Shown in pieces: positions 46,089 to 54,865 of a stretch of DNA of 64,000 nucleotides (positions are counted from its first letter, which is position 1; each line of letters opens with the position of its first letter). The position numbers and the translations under genes were made by a program. The stretch is from Saccharum officinarum. Lineage: Eukaryota > Streptophyta > Magnoliopsida > Poales > Poaceae. The DNA is taken from contig CM036188.1 of assembly GCA_020631735.1 (NCBI GenBank), positions 18,146,214 to 18,210,213 on the forward strand. The letters are read 5' to 3'. The notes beneath the pieces are model-generated. The model saw nothing but the letters and a program-made list of their open reading frames with translations. It did no database searches and was not told the origin of the DNA.

Positions 46089-47993
46089 ATCATGGTGGTT
46101 TGCATGTCTAGCTATTTTTAGGTTAGGATGGAGTCGTGTGTGCGTGGATGGCATGCAATGGCCGAGACCGAGTCTAGTTGGAGTAGTGGTGTGCATGACG
46201 CGGATTTGCATGGTGGAAGTCGCATTGTCCGTATGAGCAAGTGGCTCACGGCGTTGCTGAGCAGGTCCTGCGGATCATGGCGCGAAGGCAGGCCGCCATG
46301 GAGGTGTGCTCCGTGGCATGTCCTTGCCTATAAGTAGCCCATGTGCTCCTCCGTATTCAGTTGCCAAGTCTAGTGAATAAAGAAAAGAGCCAAGATACAT
46401 GCGAGTTTGTCGCCGCGGCGTTCATCGCCGGAAAATCTACCGTGTTCTTGTTCCACCTCGCGTTTGTGTGCGTGTGTGTTCCTGGGCAAAGCCAACAATT
46501 GGTATCTAGAGCTAGGTTAGATGTCGACCATGTTGCTGGAGGAGTTCGTCGGCAGGCTGCGCGTGGCGGTGGAGTGCTGTGGTGGAGTCGAGGTCGTGGA
46601 TGGCGTCGAGCGTCTGCTACTCACAACGAGCAGTGGGAGGCGCATCGGCATCATCAACACCACAGCAAGGAGCGCTCGAGCGACGGCACCGACAAGCACG
46701 GCGGCGGCAAGGAAGGCACCGACATCGACAATGAGCTGACGCTCCTGTAGGTTTAGCGTACGGAGGTGTCGTGGATAAGGGGGGTGATTGTTAGAAATAA
46801 TCCACGACATGTAGTGTCCATGGTGTGTGCGTGTGTCCCGCACATTGTGGTTTGCATGTTTAGCTATTTTTGGGTTAGGATGGAGTCGTGTGTGCGTGGA
46901 TGGCATGCAATGGCCGAGACCGAGTCTAGTTGGAGTAGTGGTGTGCATGACGCGGATTTGCATGGTGGAAGTCGCATTGTCCGTATGAGCAAGTGGCTCA
47001 CGGTGTTGCTGAGCAGGTCCTGCGGATCATGGTGCGAAGGCAGGCCGCCATGGAGGTGTGCTCCGTGGCATGTCCTTGCCTATAAGTAGTCCATGTGCTC
47101 CTCCGTATTCAGTTGCCAAGTCCAGTGAATAAAGAAAAGAACCAAGATACAGACGAGTTTGTCGCCGCGGCATTCATCGCCGGAAAATCTACCGTGTTCT
47201 TGTTCCACCTCGCGTTCGTGTGCGTGTGTGTTCCTGGGCAAAGCCAACAATTGGTATCTAGAGCTAGGTTAGATGTTGACCATTTTGCTGGAGGAGCTCG
47301 TCGGCAGGCTACGCGTGGCGGTGGAGTGTTGTGGTGGAGTCGAGGTCGTGGATGGCGTCGAGCGTCTGCTGCTCACAACGAGCAGTGGGAGGCGCATCAG
47401 CATCGTCAACACCACAGCAAGGAGCGCTCGAGCGACGGCACCGATAAGCAGGGCGGCGGCAAGGAAGGCACCAACATCGACAACGAGCTGACGCTCCTGT
47501 AGGTTTAGCATACGGGGTGTCGTGGATTAGGGGGGTGAATGTTAGAAATAATCCACAACATGTAGTGTCCATGGTGTGTGCGTGTGTCCCGCATCATGGT
47601 GGTTTGCATCTCTAGCTATTTTTGGTTAGGATGGAGTCGTGTGTGCGTGGATGGCATGCAACGGCCAAGACCGAGTCTAGTTGGAGTAGTGGTGTGCATG
47701 ACGTGAATTTGTATGGTGGAAGTCGCATTGTCTGTATGAGCAAGTGGCTTACGGTGTTGCTGAGCAGGTCCTGCGGATCATGGCGCGAAGGTAGGCCGCC
47801 ATGGAGGTGTGCTCCGTGGCATGTCCTTGCCTATAAGTAGCCCCTGTGTTCCTCTGTATTCAGTTGCCAAGTCCAGTGAATAAAGAAAAGAGCCAAGATA
47901 CAAACGAGTTCGTCGCCGCGGCGTTCATCGCCGGAAAATCTACCATGTTCTTGTTCCACCTCACGTTCGTATGCGTGTGTTCTGGGCAAAGCA
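46089..47993 (+). mobile_element. TRIM concatemer: three LTRs and two internal domains
   Basis: LTR 1 (46089-46497) is cut at its 5' end. LTR 2 is complete (46789-47249, TGTTAGAAATAATCC to GCCAACA). LTR 3 (47540-47993) is cut at its 3' end. Each internal domain (46498-46788 and 47250-47539) begins with a primer-binding site ATTGGTATCTAGAGC and ends with a purine tract (AAGGGGGGTGAT or TAGGGGGGTGAA). Total coding potential is a short Ty1/copia-gag-like remnant (MSTMLLEEFVGRLRVAVE..., and in another frame NEQWEAHRHHQHHSKERSSDG). Only gag scraps are left, so it depends on other elements. Confidence 0.88.
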
Positions 47994-48900
47994 AAAGGCC
48001 GGTAGACGGCGGCCGGCCGCCGTCGCTGTCTCTGCTCCCCGTTCCAGACTTTCCGACCAAGCCCGAGAGCGTCCCTGCATCCTACTTTGACCCTCCCATC
48101 CGACGCCCAAGGCTGGACTCTGGGGGCATAGGTCTGCTGCGACGAGGCAAGAACGATCTCCTCGTGGTCCACGTTGACCTGTGGTACAACCGCGATGAGG
48201 GACGGGACATGGCCTTGTTCTGTGTGCTCCGCCCAGGCATGCGCCGTTGGGAGCTCATGGAGCCAGTGCCCACTCAGTACGCAGTGCTGAACTCACCCCA
48301 ACACGTAATCTGCGTCGGTGACCGGTTGGGTTCGCTACGGGGCCGACTTCTTGCTGTGCGACATGGTTGACGTGGCGAGCCCCAAGGTCCATCATGTAGG
48401 TCTGCCTTCGGACGAGCCTGTGAGGGTCCAACGCATGGGCGCCGCCGGCGACAGCAGTGTGAGGTTCGTCAGCATCCACCCACACTGCTGCAGCGTTGAA
48501 CTTGATGATGACGACCCCGACTGCTGCGGCTGCGGTGACTCCGACAGGAAGAAATGTCAGCAGTGTGAGGTTCGTCAGCATCCACCATCAAGACCTGGAC
48601 AATGAATCTCAGCATGGACGAGCCATTGGAGTGGGTGGAAGACGGGGAGATCGACGGCGAGGAGATCTGGGCGCTTCCGGGATACGAGGGCCTCCCGCAA
48701 GCAATTCCCGAGTGGCCCGTCGTGTGCTTGGACAAACCCAACGTCGTCTGCTTTTTGGTCTCCAATTATCACTTCACCAGGGACAACGAGAAGGTATGGA
48801 TGGTTCACCTCAACATCAACACCAAAACGCTGCTGTCAGTCGTCCAGCTCGATGACTACCGGAGAGAGTACTATCATTTACCGGCAGAATTTCAGTACTG
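47994..48900 (+). pseudogene. DUF1618-family pseudogene, copy 1
   Basis: It reads PPSLSLLPVPDFPTKPESVPAS... directly after the truncated TRIM LTR, so the N-terminal part is missing. An extra base near 48329 shifts the frame; the next part reads WVRYGADFLLCDMVDVASPK. A 29-bp repeat (48558-48586, identical to 48452-48480) replaces sequence before TWTMNLSMDEPLEW, and the frame then runs to QY and TGA at 48899-48901. Compared with copy 2 (51987-52976) it keeps the central DUF1618 region that copy 2 lost. DUF1618 proteins are an expanded grass family of unknown biochemical role. Confidence 0.8.
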
Positions 48901-49513
48901 ACCAGAGAACACCTGGTACTGGTAAGCTGGTAAAATTAAGCTCCCAGTTATTCAAGATAATAATGAGTACCGATTACCGGATCCCAGATAGTTAGTTGCA
49001 AAATTTGAAGTTTGAGCTGGTCATCGGTAGCATATATAATCATTTTTGCATGGTTTGTATCGCCGTGCAGTGCAAACATTTGTGCGTGGTCATTTGGAAA
49101 AATATTGCCACTCCAGCGATTCCTTTTAAAAGTTCACGCTTCCTATCTCACGAATGGCGGATTGGCGGCTGCTTTCCAACGAGGTGAGCGCTAGCCCTGC
49201 CCTGGGTTGTCGATGATCAGCGTGTGATTAGTTGGGCTTGGGCTCCAACAAAACTATGTCATTTTATTTGGACGGCCCAGCAAAACGTGAAGGAAATCGT
49301 CTAGCCCGTCTAAACCTCTTTGCCCAGATTGCTGGGCACTCGTCCGGCCAATTTCCGGTACTGTATTATTATCTGTAATGGCACCGAATACTAAACACAG
49401 TTTTCTGCCACTAAAAGTAGTTCTACTATTGCATTTCCCATGCTTTTTCATCATAGTTGCCAAACACATGGTGAGTCCTAATTATAGACGATTATTTAGT
49501 TTATCGCTGCCCA
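48901..49513. other. 3' flank of DUF1618 copy 1, duplicated
   Basis: 48901-49110 is nearly identical to 52977-53190 after copy 2, so the duplication included at least 200 bp of 3' flank. The remainder shows no gene. Confidence 0.6.
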
Positions 49514-49776
49514 GAGGCGGAACCAGCAATTTTGATTAAGGAGGGCCGGACAAATGTGACTGCATTTTTTAGTATGATAAAATGTACATAATTATATGTT
49601 TCAACAACTTTTCAAAAAAATTTACACTATTTCTAACGAAAATCATCATATTTTAATAAAAAATAGGTGAAATTAATATTTTTGTGCTATAAATACAAAT
49701 ATTTATATAGGTATTTAAATAAATCTACTGTGCTTGGGTGGGGCCATGCCCCTTGCTAGCCCCCTGGTTCCGCCTC
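49514..49776. mobile_element. Short element with GAGGCGGAACCAG inverted ends
   Basis: 13-bp perfect inverted termini (GAGGCGGAACCAG and CTGGTTCCGCCTC) enclose 263 bp of AT-rich, non-coding sequence, a MITE-like layout. The target duplication is not clear. Confidence 0.6.
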
Positions 49777-50393
49777 CATCGCAGCCTATCATATAGTGCT
49801 CTAAATCGCCGGAGATCGTGTTTAGTGGCAGCCTCTCCAAACCACTATAGCGGCTAATCTCCCGCGCTCCCAAAGCACAAGTAAAACTGACCGGCCCTCT
49901 CATCGGGTTATAGGCCCCTCTGTGCAGGGCGGGATATGGGGTTCAGGGGTTTTCTCGGGCTACGTGAAAAGTTCTCTAACTTAAGCTAAAATAACTAGGG
50001 GGTGTCTAACCCCGTAGCCCGAGTTTTTTTTATTATAGCGGCTACGTTGTAATAACTCCACCCAGGCTAGTGGGACTCCTCTTTAGGACTCCTCATCCGC
50101 ACATTCTATCTAGAACACTGTCCACACATTTCACACATTTGTTTCTCATCCAACTCGTCTCACCTTCATCCCACACTCATCTCCCCATTGCAACATAGCC
50201 TCACCTTTGCATCGCCACCAGAGCCCATAGAGGATGTTGCTCCCTCCATCCCGCTCACTAGCGTAGTCACGCGGCCATGCTTGGGGAGCGCCATGGGCGT
50301 CACAGCCATAACGCGACAGTGCCGCAGGAGCCCAAAGCTCCCTCTGTTTCTCAAGCTAGAGCCAAGCAGATGCATCACAAGAGCCGAGCCGAG
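49777..50393. other. Non-coding stretch with a small inverted repeat
   Basis: CTCGGGCTACG near 49953 and CGTAGCCCGAG near 50012 form an inverted pair. Otherwise I see no gene. Confidence 0.4.
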
Positions 50394-50531
50394 CTAGATC
50401 ATCCATATGTCTTCATCCTTGTGGACCCTAGCAACCACGAACCACACGACGTCCGGGTTGTCCAAGCTCACGACAGGGGACTGTAGGTGCCCACATGGGA
50501 GGCCCTCGTACGCCGGCATCACCCAGAGCTC
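50394..50531 (-). pseudogene. Inverted DUF1618-family fragment
   Basis: The minus strand reads 45 residues, ELWVMPAYEGLPCGH, then SPVVSLDNPDVVWFVVARV, ending DIWMI and TAG. This matches the EIWALPGYEGLP...PVVCLDKPNVVCFLVS...KVWMV segment of the two neighbouring DUF1618 copies, with clear divergence. It is older than the tandem pair and in the opposite direction. No other part of a gene is recognisable around it. Confidence 0.7.
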
Positions 50532-50973
50532 CAAGAATCACTTATATAAGATCATTGAATATGTTTTCATAATAAACTTATTTGTAGATAAAAATATTGC
50601 TATTATTTTCTACAAATCTAGTCACACTTAAGAAAGGTTCAACCAACATGAGTTGTATAAAGGCTCTTTTAATGGGATGGAGGGAGCAGTTGCCAAACAC
50701 ACGTTGACCCCCTAATAACCCTATTTGATATGGCTTCAAATAATACATGAAAGGAGCTAGAGCCAATGAAGAAAAAATAGTAGTTTCACTGGCAACTAGT
50801 TTATTTTGAGAAAAGAGAGAAATAACTATTTGCTATAGTGTGTGGAGTAGATAGAGCCAAAGACGCTCAGAACTCTACCAAACGGGTCCTAATCAAGGTT
50901 TTAGATCTGTGTCTACAGCTGCAGCAATAGTCGGGGAAGACATTAGCTAGGAGAACCAACTTATAGCTCTAAG
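50532..50973. other. Non-coding stretch
   Basis: AT-rich, without supported genes. Left edge of the hAT target duplication at 50966-50973. Confidence 0.4.
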
Positions 50974-51643
50974 TAGGGGCGAAAACGATCGACAGGAGGC
51001 CAAATCACTTTTATTTTCACATTTTTTCTCGAAAATGAAATCGATACGATATTTTCAGAAACGAATACGGCACTGATATTCCGGTAATTTCGAAAATGAT
51101 AGTAGTCGATCAGAAAATACATCGATAACGATCGAAATCCATAAGAATGATATCTAAAAATGGATAAACACGTCAAACCGTAGAACATGAGCAGAGCCAT
51201 ATAACTTGATGTATCTCACATGACAATAATAAATAAAACCACAATTGACAAAGACCACAAGCTAAAACGATACAGATCACACCATCTTAGTCTCAAATAG
51301 TGACAAACCACACAAAAGCAGTTCTTGACAAGGACACAAATAAACGATCAAGTTCTTGATTCGCTAAGTGCTTGCGTGTGCAGATGGGCATGTGGGTCAA
51401 CTGAACCTAAAGTATGTGTTGTATCGGTAATTACCGGCGGTAAATTATCGGTTAAATACGGCGATCTTCAAAAATGATCAGAAGGGAGCAAAATCGTTTT
51501 CGCTTTCATTTTCGATTATTTTTACCGTTATCGTTTTCCTTTTTCTGATTAGCGTTATTGTTCTCGTTTAGGCCTAAAAATCAGAAAAAAAACTCAAAAA
51601 CGATTTCCGAAAATAAAAAATTATCGTTTTTTTTTCATCCCTA
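50974..51643. mobile_element. Non-autonomous hAT-type element with perfect 8-bp duplication
   Basis: GCTCTAAG occurs exactly at 50966-50973 and 51644-51651. Ends: TAGGGGCGAAAACGAT on the left; TAGGGATGAAAA...ACGAT read inward on the right. The interior is 670 bp, non-coding, and rich in CGATTTTCG/CGAAAATGA words in both orientations, likely subterminal transposase-binding repeats. Confidence 0.88.
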
Positions 51644-51651
51644 GCTCTAAG

Positions 51652-51986
51652 AAATCCTATGCGCTAATAGTCGCAATTAGCTGCAGATAGCAGCTAAGTG
51701 GCCTGAATTTTTGCTGCAGCTAAAACATGGGCCATAAAAGAAAAGCTAAACAGTAGTTGTCCTGGCCCATTCAGTTTGACGTGCAATGCAACGTTCTGGG
51801 CTGGCAATGCGAAGACCATCAGTTTACTGGCCAGCCCAATTATGTACTCCTGTGACCCTATCTGGTACGGTAATCACCTCAATCATCGTTAACCTAAACT
51901 AGATAGGGCTACCAACGCAAGCACGCAGCCGCCATTATTGTGACCACCGTAACCTAGCGGCTAGTGCAACCACTGCATGGACGATA
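51652..51986. promoter_or_regulatory. Upstream region of DUF1618 copy 2
   Basis: Between the hAT element and the ORF. It contains GGCCCATTCAGT, TGGGCTGGC and CAGCCCAATT words (site-II-like), but I cannot fix a promoter core. Confidence 0.35.
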
Positions 51987-52976
51987 ATGCTGGGGCGGAT
52001 TCCTCTTCGTCGCTTTGACGTGCTGAGCCTGCGGCCAATAATCAGTCGATATTTTGCACCAACATGCAGCCACCGGAGGCTGCTCTCGGATTCGCCGGCG
52101 GCCACTGCCGCCACCAAAGACAGGCGCTGGGTGATGCTGAGCAGCGATGGCCGCCGCCGCCCCGATGATTCATCATTCGTTACCGAAGCCAATACCGTCG
52201 CTGAGTCCCGCACCTCCAAAGGCCGACACGTACGCGTCTCCTTCAGATGCGCCGCGCCGCCGTCGAGCTCCTACCTCTACTACGACTTTCCCGACAGCAG
52301 CGCGCGTGTCGATGAGGGCGACGAAATCAGAGTCGTCGCGGCCCACGGGGAGTTGGTCCTCTTGAAGATGGATAACCCTCGATCATGTTCTGCGGAGCAC
52401 TTCGTGTACGCGCCGGCGGGCGCCCGCCGGCCACCGTCGCTGTCTCTGCTCCCTGTTCCAGACTTTCCGACCAAGCCCGAGAGCATCCCTGCATCCTACT
52501 TTGACCCTCCCATCCGCCCAAGGCTGGACAATGGGAGCATAGGCCTGCTGCGACGAGGCAAGAACAAAAACGCTGCTGTCGACCCCGACCGCGGCTTATA
52601 CAGCAGTGATGAGCGCAGGACGGAATGTTGGCACCCCCGCTTCGTCTTCACCGTCAAGACCTGGACGATGAATCTCAGCATGCAGGAGCCATTGAAATGG
52701 GTGGAAGACGGGGAGATCGACGGCGAGGAGATCTGGGCGCTTCCGGGATACGAGGGCCTCCCGCAAGCAATTCCCGGGTGGCCTGTCGTGTGCTTGGACA
52801 AACCCAACGTCGTTTGCCTCTTGGTCTCCAATTATCACTTCACCAGGGACGACGAGAAGGTATGGATGGTTCAGCTCAACATCAAAACCAAAACGCTGCT
52901 GTCAGTCGTCCAGCTCACCAGTAATAATGACTACTGGAGAGAGTACTATCATTTACCGGCAGAAATTCAGTACTAA
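51987..52976 (+). CDS. DUF1618-family protein, copy 2, internally deleted
   Basis: 329 codons. The N-terminus (MLGRIPLRRFDVLSLRP..., Arg/Ser/Leu-rich, few acidic residues) looks like an organelle-targeting or spacer region. It is followed by the usual family start (RRWVMLSSDGRRRPDDSSFV..., VRVSFRCAAPPSSSYLYYDFP). At RGKN the sequence jumps to DPDRGLYSSDERR and continues VKTWTMNLSMQEPLKWVEDGEIDGEEIW to the C-terminus. Copy 1 shows that about 357 bp of the central region are missing here and that about 15 bp of filler was added; the frame stays open. Whether the protein works without that region is doubtful. It is a tandem duplicate of 47994-48900, with shared 3' flank. Confidence 0.72.
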   Translation: MLGRIPLRRFDVLSLRPIISRYFAPTCSHRRLLSDSPAATAATKDRRWVMLSSDGRRRPDDSSFVTEANTVAESRTSKGRHVRVSFRCAAPPSSSYLYYDFPDSSARVDEGDEIRVVAAHGELVLLKMDNPRSCSAEHFVYAPAGARRPPSLSLLPVPDFPTKPESIPASYFDPPIRPRLDNGSIGLLRRGKNKNAAVDPDRGLYSSDERRTECWHPRFVFTVKTWTMNLSMQEPLKWVEDGEIDGEEIWALPGYEGLPQAIPGWPVVCLDKPNVVCLLVSNYHFTRDDEKVWMVQLNIKTKTLLSVVQLTSNNDYWREYYHLPAEIQY

Positions 52977-53190
52977 AAAGAGAACACCTGGTACTGGTAG
53001 ACTGGTAAAATTAAGCTCCCAGTTATTCAAAATAATAACGAGTACCGATTACTGGATCCCAGATAGTTAGTTGCAAAGTTTGAAGTAAAAGCGCTGGTCA
53101 TCGGAAGCATATATAATCATTTTTACATGGTTTGTATCGCCGTGCAATCCAAACATTTGTGCATGGTCATTTGGAAAAATATTGCCACAC

Positions 53191-54648
53191 TCCAGCGATT
53201 CCTTCTTATCTCACATTATTTCTTATCACCACTAACATTTCAGGTAATTGATGATATATTTTCTCAGTAGATGGTGTTTGTCTAAGAATGGATTGTAATT
53301 AATGGGTGAAGTAGGTTATAGGTAATCAAATGCTAGCCAATGGAAAACTTTGAGTTTAAGTGGCATCATATTCTTCCATAACTTCTTTATGCTATACTTT
53401 GGTAGAGATCTTGGATGTTGAGGGGATCATGCACTTTGGCATTGGTTATGTTGTTCTGTGCCAAGGCCTTCGAACAATGGTTGTCGCACGAAGTATATCG
53501 AACACCCGATGAGGTGAAGACAGATCGAAATCGATATGGAAAATGGTGGATTATTTTCCAGACTGTCCTCCTTACAATCCCGTGAAAAGGGATATTTATA
53601 CATGCCCGAAGGCTTTTCGTGGGACACAAATGCCCTCACACCTACCCTAAATCTTAGAAATATTCCTCACCGCCCAGGGCGTGCTGGTCATCGAGGGTCG
53701 GCGTCTCCCCCGTGCTGCGCCCGACCCACGCCAGACTGGCTGGCCCCGCGCAGCAGGCCCGGGCTGTGGGACTGCAGCCGGGCGCCTCTTGGCGAGATGA
53801 TCCCGTCCGGACGAAACCTGCAGGGAAAGCTATGGGACCACGAAGTCAATTAGTCTCCCGCCTACACGAGATGGCAATAACCGAAAAGGAAAATCCACCC
53901 ATGGGCGCCGGCGATAACCATTTCGCTCTGGCGAAGGGCTGGGACGCCCGTCGTGCCACCGACAACCCTTTCGCGTTGGCGAAAGGCCTGGACGTCCGCT
54001 GTGCCAGCATCAATTATTTCGCTCTCGCGATAGCTCAGAACGGCGTTCGGGCCGCAGGGGGCGCCCAAAGGAGGGGCTCGGCCCCAACATTAGCTCCTCG
54101 ACGCTGCGAAATGAACCAATTGGGGATGGAACGGCGTCACATGTGAACTTGTACTTGGGCGCCTCCTGAGCCCGGACGCCGTCCCCTGGAGAAAGGTGGA
54201 AGTTTGGCGAAAGATTATTTGGTTCTGCTATTGAGGTCGTGCATTTGTCGAAATGCGTTACTGCTTATTTTTACTTACTATTATTGTTTCTGCAGAATAT
54301 ATATGTATTCTTTTTTATTGTTATTATTGCCAATTTTTTAATAATATTTTTTAGCGCCTGAGGTACCGTTCCTCGGAATGCGAACCGTCGCACTCTTTCG
54401 AGAACCGTCGCGTTGCTCTCTCGAGGCACGCGTCGCCTTGCAGGGCTGCTATATAAACCCCCCAGGGCTGGAGGAAACGTGCGCGCTCACCTGTCTTCTG
54501 GCTGCCGCTTGTTGCTTTGGTCTTCGCTGGGCTCTCGTTCCAGCTTTCGCCTGCTTTCGGATTTCCCAGAGACTAGCTGGTGTCCCTTCGCAGGTTAGTG
54601 CTTCTTTTGGCTTATACTTGCTTTCGTTTTCATAACTGTTTCATAACA
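53191..54648 (+). other. LTR-like or promoter-like region with a 48-bp minisatellite
   Basis: 53200-53640 shows no gene. 53910-54030 contains about 2.5 units of a 48-bp tandem repeat (CAACCATTTCGCTCTGGCGAA type). 54449-54458 (CTATATAAAC) is a good TATA box followed by CT-rich leader-like sequence to 54640. The layout resembles the U3/R part of an LTR or a gene promoter interrupted by the LINE at about 54650. I could not find LTR ends. Confidence 0.35.
54449..54458 (+). promoter_or_regulatory. TATA-box candidate
   Basis: CTATATAAAC preceded by GCAGGGCTG and followed about 30 bp later by GCGCGCTCACC. It belongs to the uncharacterised region described at 53191-54648. Confidence 0.4.
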
Positions 54649-54865
54649 AGTTTTTTTAGAAAGGCGGCAAGAGCTTTGCCGTATTTTTATTAGACGAGTA
54701 AAGAACGAAAAACAACAACGGTTACAACTGGTTCCGACTTCCGACCACTCTACTTTGACCACAACTATGAAAAGTACTAACGCTACTAACACAACCATGG
54801 CACGCAGGCCAGCATACTGAACCAAGAAACAAAGAAAACTCCAAATCTGAACTGAACCGGAACCG

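Noticed and set aside
53911..54030. CRISPR-like array
   Set aside because: Two to three contiguous diverged 48-bp units with no spacers, in a plant genome.
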